From assembly GCF_036248275.1 (NCBI RefSeq), contig NZ_CP109181.1, forward strand, positions 5,084,001-5,148,000: a DNA stretch of 64,000 bases, read 5' to 3'. The translations under genes and the position numbers were made by a program. The stretch comes from Streptomyces sp. NBC_01716. GTDB lineage: Bacteria; Actinomycetota; Actinomycetes; Streptomycetales; Streptomycetaceae. Positions within the stretch are counted from its first letter, which is position 1, and each line of letters starts with the position of its first letter. Below are positions 8,590-17,674 of the stretch, piece by piece. Below the pieces are notes generated by a model, which worked only from the letters and a program-made list of their open reading frames with translations, was not told where the DNA came from and ran no database searches.

Positions 8590-9654
8590 GTGCGACGTAT
8601 CGTCCTTCACGTGACTGATGCGACCACGACGGACAGGACTGACATCCCTGGCAGCGTCCTCGCCGAGCTGACCAGCGCTTTCGGCCTCGGCGACGTGCAG
8701 GAGAGGCGCTACCTCACCGATGGGCTGATGAACGCGAACTGGAAGGTGGACACCGCGGCGGGGGCGTTCGCACTCAAGCGGGTCAGCGACGTGTCGCTTG
8801 ATCGGCTGGTGCGCAACCTTGGGGTGCTGGATTCGCTGGCCTCTGATGGTGTACCGGCTAGTGCTCCCGTCCCTACCGCCTCCGGCTCTTCGGTGGCAGA
8901 GGTTGGCGGCGGTATCTGGTGTCTCTTCCCGTGGGTAGCCGGCAGCCATCTCCGCGGCGTGGACCTCAGTCTGTCCCAGGCCGCCTCCCTTGGAGTGCAC
9001 CTGGGGCGCCTCCACGAGGGGCTCGATCGGGCCTGCGGCAAAGGTCTGCTGACCGCAGTGCCGGAGACGGTGCCCGCCGAGGTGACGACGCCGGAGCGGG
9101 CAGTGGCAAAGGCCGAGCGATTGTCCGGAGCGGTGGGAAACCAGGGCGCCGGCACTGCCTTCGATATGGCGGCGACAGCCGCCCTGGAGCAGCGACGTGT
9201 GCTGATTGGCAACCACGCCGATCGTCGGCCGCGGGACGAGGTGCCTGCGGGCAGGCATGGGTGGACTCACGGTGATGTCCAGTACCGGAATCTGCTGTGG
9301 TCGGGCGGTGATCTGGCCGCCATCCTGGACTGGGACCGTGTCGGTGTCCGTCCGTACGCCGAAGAGGTTGTGCGGACGGCCCAGGTGCAGTTCGGGGTGG
9401 GCGGGGTGTTCGATCTTGCTCGCGTGACGGCCTTCGTGCGCGGCTACCGTTCCGTGGTTCCGCTGGAGACGTCCGCGTTGCTGGATGGTGTGCGGCGGTT
9501 GTGGTGGAAGCGAATGACGGACTTCTGGCAGCTGGAGTTCCACTACGACCGCGGTGACTTCTCGTTCGACGAACTCTTCACGGCGGATGAGGCGTTGCTG
9601 CACTGGTGGACGGAGCGGCTCGATCAGGTCGAGGACGCGTTCGCCGCAGGGTAG
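8590..9654 (+). CDS. Aminoglycoside-phosphotransferase-family kinase
   Basis: APH/choline-kinase-fold protein. The frame extends up to an ATG at 8467 that overlaps the previous stop, but GTG 8590 has a GGAG five bases upstream and leaves the usual N-terminal length (354 aa). The conserved N-lobe (GLMNANWKV, then ALKRV with the ATP-binding Lys), the catalytic loop HGDVQYRNLLW and the metal-binding ILDWDRVG are all present, so it should be active. The substrate is likely a sugar or amino alcohol. It converges with the GT4 gene, and the coding ends overlap by 31 bases. Confidence 0.85.
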   Translation: MRRIVLHVTDATTTDRTDIPGSVLAELTSAFGLGDVQERRYLTDGLMNANWKVDTAAGAFALKRVSDVSLDRLVRNLGVLDSLASDGVPASAPVPTASGSSVAEVGGGIWCLFPWVAGSHLRGVDLSLSQAASLGVHLGRLHEGLDRACGKGLLTAVPETVPAEVTTPERAVAKAERLSGAVGNQGAGTAFDMAATAALEQRRVLIGNHADRRPRDEVPAGRHGWTHGDVQYRNLLWSGGDLAAILDWDRVGVRPYAEEVVRTAQVQFGVGGVFDLARVTAFVRGYRSVVPLETSALLDGVRRLWWKRMTDFWQLEFHYDRGDFSFDELFTADEALLHWWTERLDQVEDAFAAG

Positions 9655-10682
9655 ATCCCGAGTGCTTCGAGTTCGGGCAGCCTGGGGCGCGTGAGGTGGG
9701 CCGCGTGGCCTTGGGCCTTCTTACCGAGGGCGTGGTGATCGGCGGCGTTGATGACGTTCGCCCAGGCCGGTGGACCCGCAGTGTGGGGCAGGACGATTCC
9801 GTGTGGGCCGATGGCTTCGGGGATGCCGCCTCGGTCGCTGCCGATGCTGGGTGTGCCGTGCAGTGCGGCTTCGACGATCACCCGGGGGAACGCGTCCTCC
9901 ACCGTGGACGGCACCAGCAGCAGGCGGTGGCTTTGGTAGAGGGTGTCCATGTCGTAGGTGCGGGGGACGTAGGTCACGTTCGGATGGGTGGCGAACTCGT
10001 CGGCGGTGTTCCACCAGCCTTCGACCAGCGTGAAGTGCTGGTCGGGCATCAGGCGGATGACCGTGTGCAGGAGGTCGGAACCCTTCGCCGGTATCGGGTT
10101 GACCATCAGCACCGAGTCGGTCCGCAGCGTGTTCGTACCCTGCGGGGGCTGCATGAACGGTGGGTGGAGGACAGCGAGACGCGTGTCGGGGTGTTTGGGC
10201 GCTCGGCTGAGTACGAACTCCGATACGGCCAGGCCGTAGTGAGGTCGTCCGCTCAGGACCCCGAGTCCGGTCTTTGATATGGAGTGCAGGATGCCTGCGA
10301 CGAGTGCAGCAGGCCGGGCCTGCTCGGCGAGGTCGGCCGCACCCTCTTGAGAGGTGAACACGACATCGGGATGCAGGCCGGCCAGCTGCTCGTGAAGGGT
10401 GGGGACGATCTGATGCTGCGGTACGGCGATGCAGTCCACTCCGTTCCAGCGGTAGCGGAGCGCCCCCTCGGCCTCCTCGTCCGGCGACTGGCGTGCGTCG
10501 AGCAGGTTCCGTAATTGGGGGAGTTGCGTGGTCTGGTCCCAGGGCGCCTGGTGGGAGCCTAGGTAGACGACCTGCCAGCCGGCGGCGGCGAGTTCTTCGG
10601 CCAGTAGCTGCTGGGTGACTTCGGCGCCGCCGATGAGGAGTGGTGGCGGGGTGCGGCGCCAAGCGAAGAGAGCAGTGGGCAT
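9624..10682 (-). CDS. Glycosyltransferase, GT4 (GT-B) type
   Basis: This 352-residue protein shows the GT-B pattern: an N-terminal Gly-rich loop (LLIGGAEVTQQLL) and a C-terminal nucleotide-sugar site with the E-x7-E motif (EDAFPRVIVEAALHGTP, then GGIPEAIG). It is the last gene of a tight minus-strand operon, starting 7 bases after the P-loop kinase stop. GT4 enzymes retain anomeric configuration; MshA of mycothiol synthesis belongs to this family. The donor and acceptor cannot be read from the sequence. Confidence 0.85.
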   Translation of the reverse strand: MPTALFAWRRTPPPLLIGGAEVTQQLLAEELAAAGWQVVYLGSHQAPWDQTTQLPQLRNLLDARQSPDEEAEGALRYRWNGVDCIAVPQHQIVPTLHEQLAGLHPDVVFTSQEGAADLAEQARPAALVAGILHSISKTGLGVLSGRPHYGLAVSEFVLSRAPKHPDTRLAVLHPPFMQPPQGTNTLRTDSVLMVNPIPAKGSDLLHTVIRLMPDQHFTLVEGWWNTADEFATHPNVTYVPRTYDMDTLYQSHRLLLVPSTVEDAFPRVIVEAALHGTPSIGSDRGGIPEAIGPHGIVLPHTAGPPAWANVINAADHHALGKKAQGHAAHLTRPRLPELEALGIYPAANASST

Positions 10683-10689
10683 CGGTGAG

Positions 10690-11304
10690 TCACCCAGTCC
10701 AGTACGAGACGAGAGCTTCCACCGCGTGGGTGGTGCCGTCCGGACTGGTGTCGGCAGGGATCACGGTGACCTCTCGGGACACGGGAGGCCGTGCGTGAGT
10801 GAGGAAGTAGTCGCGGGTGTGCGTGAGGAAGGCGGGCTCGTGCAGGAAGTAGTCCGGCTCGGCAGCCGTATGGCCTGAGGTCTTGCGACGCAGGCCAAGC
10901 ACTTCGGCGGGTACGTCGAGGTAGAGCGTGTGGTCGGGGCGCAGGTGGGGGAGCACCTGGAGCCGGTCGCGCAGCCGGTGCTGGACGGCGTAGCCGAACA
11001 AGGCGTCGAGGGCGTGGGCGTGCGCGAGGAGGGTGTCCACGGAGCGGTCGAGGATTACGAAGGGCTTTGCGCCGACGAGTGCGGTGCGGACGCGGGCCTC
11101 TTCGACGGCCATGAACGTGTCGAAGGCGGCGACCTGTTCGGCGGCGGATGCGGTGCGGGCCGGAGGTACGACGTCCTGGCGTCCGATCTGCTTGACGTAG
11201 CAGTTGGCGATGTAGGCCCGGTCCTCGTAGCCGCGCCTGCGCAGGTGACGTATCGCTGTCGACTTTCCGGCGTACGAGGGCCCTTCGATCGCGATGATCT
11301 TCAC
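10690..11304 (-). CDS. P-loop kinase, thymidylate-kinase-like
   Basis: This 204-residue protein starts with a GTG at 11304 that overlaps the upstream stop (GTGA). The N-terminus reads IIAIEGPSYAGKST, a Walker A motif at about residues 9-17. ILDRSVDTLLAH and the LID-like RRKTSG resemble thymidylate and nucleoside monophosphate kinases. In this cluster it may phosphorylate a sugar or nucleoside intermediate rather than dTMP. Confidence 0.75.
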   Translation of the reverse strand: MKIIAIEGPSYAGKSTAIRHLRRRGYEDRAYIANCYVKQIGRQDVVPPARTASAAEQVAAFDTFMAVEEARVRTALVGAKPFVILDRSVDTLLAHAHALDALFGYAVQHRLRDRLQVLPHLRPDHTLYLDVPAEVLGLRRKTSGHTAAEPDYFLHEPAFLTHTRDYFLTHARPPVSREVTVIPADTSPDGTTHAVEALVSYWTG

Positions 11305-12215
11305 AGCGACTCCGTCCGGTAGAAGCGCTCTGCGTACGTGCCGGAACTGCCCAGGAGGTCGGCGGCGACGGTCCAGGCGTGCCGGATCGGCCGGTACATC
11401 TTCCGGGCCGGGTACATCTGCGAGCCGTGCATCCGCAGGACGGTGCACTTGTCGAGTACCACCGAGGTGATGTCGACCTGCGAGGGCACGAGCGCCGCCC
11501 GGGTACGGGAGTGGAAGAGGTGCTGGTCGCAGCCCGCGAGCGCGTAGGTGGACCAGAACGCCAGATCCTCCCAGAACCAGCGGCACCCGAGGCTGACCGC
11601 GGCCTCGTGTACGAGCAGGTGGTCGGGGTGGCGGGTGACGGCGGCGGGGGCGAGGAGTTCGGCGTGCGGGTGGGCGGCGACGATCGAGCGGAGTTGCTCT
11701 GTGATCTGGTCGAGGCGGTCTTGGCCGTATGGGCGGTACGGAGGTTCCGCGTCCTTGTGGCCGAGGGCGAGGCGGGTCGCCGCGAATGGGGCCAGGGCGG
11801 CGGCACCTTCGCGATCCCGCAGGTGGGAGACGGCGGACTCGGTGTTGTAAGCGTTTTCCAGGGACGGGTGGACGCTGGTGGAGCGGGTGAAGACCGTGGC
11901 GACGGTGAGTGGGCGGGGGTGGGCGAGGAAGGTGCCGGCGGCCGAGAGCGTGAAGTCGTCGTGGTGCGGTTCGAGCGCGAGGACGGGACGGTCGGCCGGG
12001 CGGCGCAGCTCGATGAAGTGGGGTTGGCCGCTGTGCGGCGCCATCAGCTCGATGACTTGGTGGTCGTGGGTGCGGTGACGGGTGAGGAGCTGGTGGGTCC
12101 ACTGGTGGTGGGCGTGGTCGAGGTCGTCGGGGAACGTGTAGATCCCTGTCGCGTCCGGCACCGGCAGGGCGATTGGCTGTGCGGAGGTGTGGGTGAGGGC
12201 GGTTGGGGCGTTCAT
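11301..12215 (-). CDS. PIG-L family deacetylase
   Basis: I chose the ATG at 12215 because an AGGAG lies 8 bases upstream; another in-frame ATG at 12233 overlaps the preceding stop. The 304-residue protein has the PIG-L metal site PHHDD and a distal HPDH, corresponding to the HPDD and HxxH zinc ligands of MshB and GlcNAc-PI deacetylases. The expected reaction is hydrolysis of an N-acetyl group on a GlcNAc-containing conjugate. The combination of PIG-L enzyme, GT4 and kinases recalls the logic of mycothiol or aminosugar assembly. Confidence 0.8.
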   Translation of the reverse strand: MNAPTALTHTSAQPIALPVPDATGIYTFPDDLDHAHHQWTHQLLTRHRTHDHQVIELMAPHSGQPHFIELRRPADRPVLALEPHHDDFTLSAAGTFLAHPRPLTVATVFTRSTSVHPSLENAYNTESAVSHLRDREGAAALAPFAATRLALGHKDAEPPYRPYGQDRLDQITEQLRSIVAAHPHAELLAPAAVTRHPDHLLVHEAAVSLGCRWFWEDLAFWSTYALAGCDQHLFHSRTRAALVPSQVDITSVVLDKCTVLRMHGSQMYPARKMYRPIRHAWTVAADLLGSSGTYAERFYRTESL

Positions 12216-12229
12216 CCTGGACTCCTGGT

Positions 12230-12967
12230 TCATCGGACGGTGGTCTCGTACCAGTGGCGCCACATGCGCGGGGACCTGAGCCGGAGACGGGCGGTGACGG
12301 GGTTCTGCCACCACAGCATCCGGAGGCTCGACCATTGGTCGTAACGGCGGGTGGAGGGGCGTACGCGCAGGTCGTCCAGGATCTTGACCGATGCGTTGGC
12401 GGCGCGGCCGTGGGTGGTCAGGCGGGCGAAGAAGTCGACGTCCTCGCTCATGAGCAGGTCTTCGCGGTAGCCACCGATCGTCTTGAACGCGGCGGCGGTG
12501 GTGAACTGGGCGACCCCCTGTGCGCCACCGTGGCGGGCGCGGTAGTGGTCCCAGTACGCGCACAGCAGCCGTGCCCCGAGGCGGTCCGGTGTGTAGAGCG
12601 GTGGGATCGCTCCGCCGACGGCTCCGGCGTCCAACGCGGATGCTGCCGCGCCGATTGCCTCGATGGGCAAGGCGACATCGGCGTCGGTGAAGAACAGCCG
12701 AGGGCTGCGCGCAGCGGTCGCACCGGCGTTGCGTACCCGGCCGATGCTGCGGACGGACTCGCTGATCACGCAGACCCCGAATGAGGCAGCCATGTCGGCG
12801 GTGGCATCGGTGGAGGCGTTGTCGACGACAATCACCTCCCCTTGCTCACCGCTCGCGGCCTCCCACTGCGCGAGGGAGGCGAGGACGGTCGGCAGGTAGC
12901 GCGGCAGGTAGGCGGCTTCGTTGTGGGCGGGAATGACTACCGTCAGGCCGGGGGCGGTGCTGGTCAT
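12230..12967 (-). CDS. Glycosyltransferase family 2
   Basis: The ATG at 12967 has GGAG six bases upstream and overlaps the preceding kinase stop as ATGA; the product is 245 aa. The GT-A fold is clear: LTVVIPAHNEAAYLP at the N-terminus, VIVVDNASTD, the metal-binding FFTDADV and a later ED pair (LLMSEDVDFFARL). There is no membrane segment, so it probably transfers to a soluble or peripheral acceptor. It is part of the six-gene operon. Confidence 0.85.
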   Translation of the reverse strand: MTSTAPGLTVVIPAHNEAAYLPRYLPTVLASLAQWEAASGEQGEVIVVDNASTDATADMAASFGVCVISESVRSIGRVRNAGATAARSPRLFFTDADVALPIEAIGAAASALDAGAVGGAIPPLYTPDRLGARLLCAYWDHYRARHGGAQGVAQFTTAAAFKTIGGYREDLLMSEDVDFFARLTTHGRAANASVKILDDLRVRPSTRRYDQWSSLRMLWWQNPVTARLRLRSPRMWRHWYETTVR

Positions 12968-13884
12968 CGGGCTCTCCATCTCGCGTGCGGTGTGTGGGAG
13001 TGCCCCGGATGGGGTCGGAAGAGGTGTGGCGTCCGACGGGACAGCTCGGTCAACCGGTTGGACCAGGCGGTCCGGTTGTTGCCGGGGCCGGCGTGGGTCC
13101 AGCAGCTCACGGTGACGAAGGCCGACCATGCCGCGAGGTGGGTGTCGCTCACGACGTGGGGATAGGCGCCGAGGAAGGCGTGCCGGTCCCACTGTGCGTG
13201 GGCGTCGGTCATGACGAGAGCGTGTGCCAGGTCCGCCTCGCGGCGCCTAGGGGCGGCGTCGGTGAAGTCGACCAGGTGACGGGTCTGCCGGGTGCCGGCG
13301 AGGACCACGTTGTCGAGGTGGGGGTCACCGTGGCACCACACGGTGGACGCCTCGTCTGGTGTGCCGGTGATGAGGGCAAGGGCGGGGGCGAGCCGGTCGA
13401 GTACGTCGGGCGGGCAGCGGCGACTCAGGGAGGCGACCGTTTCAACCGCGAGGCGCCGACGGGCCGCAGTGGTGACCGGTGCTTCGTGCACGCGGCCGAG
13501 TAGCGTGCCGAGGTCTCTGAGTGCATGGGAGCGCGGGACGCTGCCCGAGCGAACGGCAGAGCCGAGGGTGTCCGGGCCCAAGTCCGAGGTGATCAAGGCG
13601 GTGGCGCCGGTGGTAGAGGTGGTGCCGTAACCGAGCACCCTCGGTACGGGCACGGCAGCTGAGACCGCACGTATCGCCGTGGCTTCGGTGAGGGCATTCC
13701 GGCGTGCGGTGTGGGAGTAGAGCTTCACGATCACGCTCGGGCCGTGGTGGAGGGCGACACGGTAGACGGCGGTACGAGAGCCCGCCGTCAGGCGTTCGGC
13801 GGTCTTGGCGGGACTTCTCAGGAACAGGCCGCAGGCGCGCGAGACCATCGGCGGGACGGTTGGGACGACGGGGGAGGCGTTCAT
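12964..13884 (-). CDS. Second APH-family kinase of the cluster
   Basis: The ATG at 13884 has GGAG about 8 bases upstream and overlaps the GT8 stop (ATGA); the product is 306 aa. APH motifs are present: VIVKLY with the ATP-site Lys, the catalytic WCHGDPHLDNVVL and the metal-binding LVDFTDA. It differs clearly from the phosphotransferase at 8590, so the island holds two kinases of the fold. It probably phosphorylates a sugar hydroxyl of the pathway product or gives self-resistance. Confidence 0.8.
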   Translation of the reverse strand: MNASPVVPTVPPMVSRACGLFLRSPAKTAERLTAGSRTAVYRVALHHGPSVIVKLYSHTARRNALTEATAIRAVSAAVPVPRVLGYGTTSTTGATALITSDLGPDTLGSAVRSGSVPRSHALRDLGTLLGRVHEAPVTTAARRRLAVETVASLSRRCPPDVLDRLAPALALITGTPDEASTVWCHGDPHLDNVVLAGTRQTRHLVDFTDAAPRRREADLAHALVMTDAHAQWDRHAFLGAYPHVVSDTHLAAWSAFVTVSCWTHAGPGNNRTAWSNRLTELSRRTPHLFRPHPGHSHTPHARWRAR

Positions 13885-14768
13885 CGGAGCTCCGGTTGCT
13901 CGGCGTGGGTGGAGCCCAGGGCGCGGACATGACGCATGGTCCGTCGCAGGTGCGCGCGGTACTCCCGGACTTCCTCGGTGCCGGGGCAGGCGGCCTGCCA
14001 CGGCTTCTCGGGACCCACGAAGTGGACGAGGGGTGCGGCGGCGTCGGGGCGCGGAGAGCGGGCGACAACGCGACGGGCCCAGTTGCCGCGTTCGAGGAAC
14101 CGGCCGAGCTCGAAGCGGTTGTAGCCGGGACCGACCGGTCGAACGCGGCCGGCGTGGAGGAGCCAGAGGTTCAGGGCGTCCTGGTCGTTGTGGTGGATGT
14201 GCCGACGTTGCCGAACCAGTGCGTGACCGACTCCGCGGCGTACCCGGGGCAGGTCGGCGACGTGGGCCCACAGCAGGCCGGCGTTGTAGTACGGCCTTCC
14301 CTTCAGGTGCGGCCAGCGATCTGCGACACCCGGCAGGGCGTGACTGTCGCCGACCGACGGGCCGAACTCATCCCGTACAGCGCCCACTTCACCGGGGCGC
14401 AAGTCGTTCAGCGGTGCGCTCAGGTCGCCTCGGACGAGAGTGTCGGCATCGACGTAGATCACATACGGGCGTCGGACGAACTCGGCGGTGAACTCGAACC
14501 GCAGGTAGGTCGCGACGCTGATGTACGAGGCGTCCGCCATCCGCGCGGTATTGAGCGGGGCGCGCTGGGCCAGGTCGAACGAGCTGAATCCGGCCCGTCG
14601 CGCGAGGTGTGAGAGGAGCACGGCCTTGGACGGAGTCAGGTCGAGGGTGAGGACACGCAGCGCGACGTCCCGACGAGCCCGTGGAGTGAGGCTGTCGGCG
14701 AGGGCGGTGACGGCGGCCAGTCCGGGGACGAGGTAGCGCTGGTCGAGGCACAAGCCGAATGCGTACAC
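13881..14768 (-). CDS. Glycosyltransferase family 8
   Basis: This 295-residue protein starts with GTG at 14768. The GT8 pattern is present: IYVDADTLV (the DxD metal site, about residue 105), YYNAGLLW, NDQDALN and the C-terminal HFVGPEKPW. GT8 enzymes include galactosyl-, glucosyl- and glycogenin-type retaining transferases. It is the first clear sugar-pathway gene of the operon, 49 bases after a small hypothetical gene. Confidence 0.85.
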   Translation of the reverse strand: MYAFGLCLDQRYLVPGLAAVTALADSLTPRARRDVALRVLTLDLTPSKAVLLSHLARRAGFSSFDLAQRAPLNTARMADASYISVATYLRFEFTAEFVRRPYVIYVDADTLVRGDLSAPLNDLRPGEVGAVRDEFGPSVGDSHALPGVADRWPHLKGRPYYNAGLLWAHVADLPRVRRGVGHALVRQRRHIHHNDQDALNLWLLHAGRVRPVGPGYNRFELGRFLERGNWARRVVARSPRPDAAAPLVHFVGPEKPWQAACPGTEEVREYRAHLRRTMRHVRALGSTHAEQPELR

Positions 14769-14817
14769 AGGGGTTCGCCTTCCAGAGGCAGCGATGGGGA
14801 TGGATTGTGGCGGTCAC

Positions 14818-15027
14818 TCAAGGCGCGTCCCGTCGGCGTGTGGACCGGGACGCGCGGGTCTCCAGCACGTGAAGCGAGTCGGGGTCGTCGGTCTCCCACT
14901 GGTGCGCCATGCCGCCCGCCGGTCGACGCAGGACCCAGGTCTGCTTCTGCCTGATGTCGGTCACGATCGCCTGCTGGCCGGTGCCGTCCCGGACGAGATC
15001 GCCGACCTCCGCACGTACGCCGCTCAT
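14818..15027 (-). CDS. Small conserved-looking hypothetical protein, 69 aa
   Basis: The ATG at 15027 overlaps the stop of the upstream gene (ATGA). The product begins with an SH3/KOW-like stretch (VGDLVRDGTGQQAIVTDI) followed by a Trp-rich part and an Arg-rich tail. I do not recognise the family. Translational coupling places it in the operon that continues into the glycosyltransferases. Confidence 0.55.
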   Translation of the reverse strand: MSGVRAEVGDLVRDGTGQQAIVTDIRQKQTWVLRRPAGGMAHQWETDDPDSLHVLETRASRSTRRRDAP

Positions 15028-15467
15028 TGGACGCTTCCGGGGCTGAGGCGTCCCCACGGCGTCCAGCCGGCCGCCACCTCGAAGATGATGCGGCGACGCT
15101 GGTACCGGCCGGGCGTATGGCGGGAGGGGCTGTTCGTCGCCTCGGCCAGGAACCCGCCACGGTCGCGGATGAGGACGCCGAGTGCGGCGAACTGGGCGTC
15201 ATCGTCGGTGACGTGTGCGGCTCCGGCAACGACGATGCCACGGACCAGGCCGGACGACAGGGCACCCGTGATGGCCGACCAGCGCAACCGGGTGTCGAGG
15301 GGCACGGCGGGGTCGTCGTCGGACCAGATCCCGGCGACGTGCCAGTGGCGGGCATCGGCGTAATTGCGAGCTCGGCGCTCTGCCTCGCGTACGGCAGGAG
15401 GTTCGGCGGCGCAGGAGTAGACGGCGACGGGGACGTGCCCGAGGCCGCCGGACGGGGAGTTCGGCAT
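15024..15467 (-). CDS. Hypothetical protein with possible resolvase-like fold
   Basis: I chose the ATG at 15467 (147 aa); the frame stays open further upstream but without a better start. The pattern VAVYSC ... AERRARNYADARHWHVAGIWSDDD ... GIVVAG resembles the N-terminal domain of serine recombinases, yet the catalytic Ser-Arg set is not evident and there is no DNA-binding tail. It may be a non-catalytic relative. The first gene of the operon after the XRE terminator. Confidence 0.45.
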   Translation of the reverse strand: MPNSPSGGLGHVPVAVYSCAAEPPAVREAERRARNYADARHWHVAGIWSDDDPAVPLDTRLRWSAITGALSSGLVRGIVVAGAAHVTDDDAQFAALGVLIRDRGGFLAEATNSPSRHTPGRYQRRRIIFEVAAGWTPWGRLSPGSVQ

Positions 15468-15581
15468 GCCCCATGCGTGCTGAGAAGGCTGTCCTGCTAA
15501 CAGGTACGGGCCGTGGCTACGGCGGAAGTTGGGGACGGGGCGGGCTGTCACGCCCCGTACAGGTAGAGCCCCCCGCAGCCG

Positions 15582-15612
15582 TGCCGACTGCCACGGAGCG
15601 TGGCAGTCGGCA
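15582..15612 (-). terminator. Perfect 13-bp hairpin after the XRE regulator gene
   Basis: The arms 15582-15594 and 15600-15612 pair perfectly around a 5-nt loop. It lies 44 bases past the XRE gene stop and before the next gene, so it separates the regulator from the sugar-modification operon. Confidence 0.7.
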
Positions 15613-15655
15613 AACTTCTGACCGCCGAACTACCACGGGTCGTGGTCGTGTGCGG

Positions 15656-16858
15656 TCAGCGCACGCCCAGCGGGACGCCGGCCGCGTGCGCGAGCCCGCG
15701 AAGTCGGCCCACGGACACACCCGCCAGCCGCGAGATGATCACTCCGGGCAACATCTGGTGCTGCACCCACCCCGGCGCCATGGTGCAGACCGCCTCCAGG
15801 GTGTCGGCCGCCCGATCCCACCGGCGGCACTCCACATGGGTCAGGGCGACATCGAGTCCGTAGCGGGCGCGCGTCGCGAGCGGTACCGTCTCGTCCAGCC
15901 TGACGGTGTCCATGAGCCGCAGTGCTCCCGCCGTATCGCCCAGGGCGACGGCAATGCTCATGGCCTGGGTGGCGGCGTACAGCGGGCCGTACGGCTGGGC
16001 ATGGCCGCCGCGTGCGTACTCACCGCCAAGGCGGGCGCCGACCGCGTGGGCCTGGGAGAGGTACTCGCGCGCCGTATCGGCAGAGGCCCCTCCCCGGGAG
16101 GCGGCCACGGCGGCATTGGCGACGAGCTGCCCGTATACGGACAGCCGGTCGGGGTCGTGCTCGGACATCCTTGGCTCGATCCGGTCGGCTTGGGCGGTGG
16201 CGAGCGCGAAGCCCTGCGCCGTACGCCCGTCCCGGAGGTTCACCCATGCCGTCGTGGCGGCGAGATGCGCCTCGCGCAGGTCATCCCCGGCCTGGACCGC
16301 GATCTGCCGCCCGTAGGTGAGGGCGGCGTAGGCAAGGTCCCGCGAACCCCAGACGTTCGCGGCCATGCCCGCAGTCTGGAAGGCGTCAGACAGTACGCCG
16401 GCCGCGACTCCTCTGTCGTCGGTGCCGGCGGCGTCGTACCGGGCACGGGCCTCCGGCAGCAGGGCAGCCAGCAGGGTGCCGAGTTCGGTGTACCGGCCTG
16501 CCCAGTAGGCGGCGTCCGCGTGCTGGATGACGCCGCGCAACTCGGCGACGGTGCCCGGCTCGGTGTTGGCGGGGATGCCGATCGCGGCGTCGTGCGTGGC
16601 TGCCGAGAGAGTACGCAGGGCCGCCCGCTCGTCACGGTCCATCGAGCGGCGCGGTGCCTGCTGCCCGAGGAGTACGGCGATGTCGGTACCGAGCGCGGAA
16701 GCGATGACCAGCAGGGAAGGCAGAGAAGCAGTACCGCCGCGCTCCAACTTCCGTACGACACCGACCGATACCTCGGCGGCCTCCGCCAACTGCTCTTGCG
16801 TCATCCCGCTGCGGAGGGTCTTGAGGCGTTCGGCGGTGGTGTATTCCGACCATTGCAT
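15656..16858 (-). CDS. XRE-family regulator with TPR-like C-terminus
   Basis: This 400-residue protein has an N-terminal XRE HTH (LRSGMTQEQLAEAAEVSVGV, about residues 15-60). The rest is an Ala-rich helical repeat region of the kind seen in many actinobacterial transcriptional regulators that sense through TPR-like repeats. It sits directly upstream of the sugar-modification operon on the same strand, with a terminator between, so it is the obvious candidate regulator of the cluster. Confidence 0.8.
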   Translation of the reverse strand: MQWSEYTTAERLKTLRSGMTQEQLAEAAEVSVGVVRKLERGGTASLPSLLVIASALGTDIAVLLGQQAPRRSMDRDERAALRTLSAATHDAAIGIPANTEPGTVAELRGVIQHADAAYWAGRYTELGTLLAALLPEARARYDAAGTDDRGVAAGVLSDAFQTAGMAANVWGSRDLAYAALTYGRQIAVQAGDDLREAHLAATTAWVNLRDGRTAQGFALATAQADRIEPRMSEHDPDRLSVYGQLVANAAVAASRGGASADTAREYLSQAHAVGARLGGEYARGGHAQPYGPLYAATQAMSIAVALGDTAGALRLMDTVRLDETVPLATRARYGLDVALTHVECRRWDRAADTLEAVCTMAPGWVQHQMLPGVIISRLAGVSVGRLRGLAHAAGVPLGVR

Positions 16859-16964
16859 GGCTGTGACCCCCCGAGCCGATCAAGTCAGGCTTGGACCGTA
16901 CCCACTTCGTAGAGATGCGTGCACCCTTTTGTGGAGCGGGAGTTGGGGGGCGTCCGGAAAACGC

Positions 16965-17627
16965 CTACACCGGGAGGATCGCGCTCACTCCGAGCAGGCG
17001 CTCCAGCTCGGCGACCGACTGGTCCTCTGTGGTTGCGAGGACGGTGGTGATGCCGAGGGCCTCGGCGGGCGGAAGATTGACCGGGTGGTCGTCGACGAAA
17101 ACGCAGGCCGGGCCCGGCAGGCCGAGGCGGTCCAGGGTGAGCTGGAAGATGGCCGGGTCCGGCTTCGCCAGACCGACCACTTCCGAGATCACGTGGACGT
17201 CGAAAAGGTCCCAAATGCCAGCCTGCTCGTACGGGTTGAACGGCTCCAGCCCGAAGCTGTTCGACAGGAGCGCCAACCGGTACCCCGCATCCTTTGCGGC
17301 GCGGGCGAGCGCTGCCATCCGCTGGGCCGCTGGTACTTTCGCCCAGGCCCGCCCCATCAGGTTGTCGGCGTTCACGTGCGTGCCGAGCAGGGCGGCGGTT
17401 CCCTCGTTCCATTCGGCCTGGCTGATCTGCCCGATCTCCAGGGCCGTGTACAGCCGTCGGCCCTCGGGATGGTCGTTGAGGGTCGCCCGCCAGGCTTCCG
17501 CGAGGAGCCCTTCCGACTCGCACCAGGTGCGGTGTACGGGACGTGGATCACCGGTCAGTACCCCGGCGAAGTCCAGGATGAGCCCGCGTGGGGTGTGGTG
17601 GTGGGCGGTGCCCGTGGGTTGCGGCAT
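16965..17627 (-). CDS. HAD-superfamily hydrolase
   Basis: The ATG at 17627 gives 220 aa. HAD motif I reads LDFAGVL: the nucleophile Asp is present but the second Asp of the usual DxD is Ala, as in the DFGGVL-type subgroup. Motif II LLSNS, the Lys in GLAKPDPAIF and motif IV FVDDHP are intact. The substrate is probably a phosphorylated small molecule, perhaps a sugar phosphate given the neighbours. An IS982-type element inserted 44 bp before the start has separated the gene from its original upstream region. Confidence 0.8.
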   Translation of the reverse strand: MPQPTGTAHHHTPRGLILDFAGVLTGDPRPVHRTWCESEGLLAEAWRATLNDHPEGRRLYTALEIGQISQAEWNEGTAALLGTHVNADNLMGRAWAKVPAAQRMAALARAAKDAGYRLALLSNSFGLEPFNPYEQAGIWDLFDVHVISEVVGLAKPDPAIFQLTLDRLGLPGPACVFVDDHPVNLPPAEALGITTVLATTEDQSVAELERLLGVSAILPV

Positions 17628-17674
17628 GCTGCGGGGTTCCTCTCCGTTGACCTCAACGACGACGCTACCGCTAG

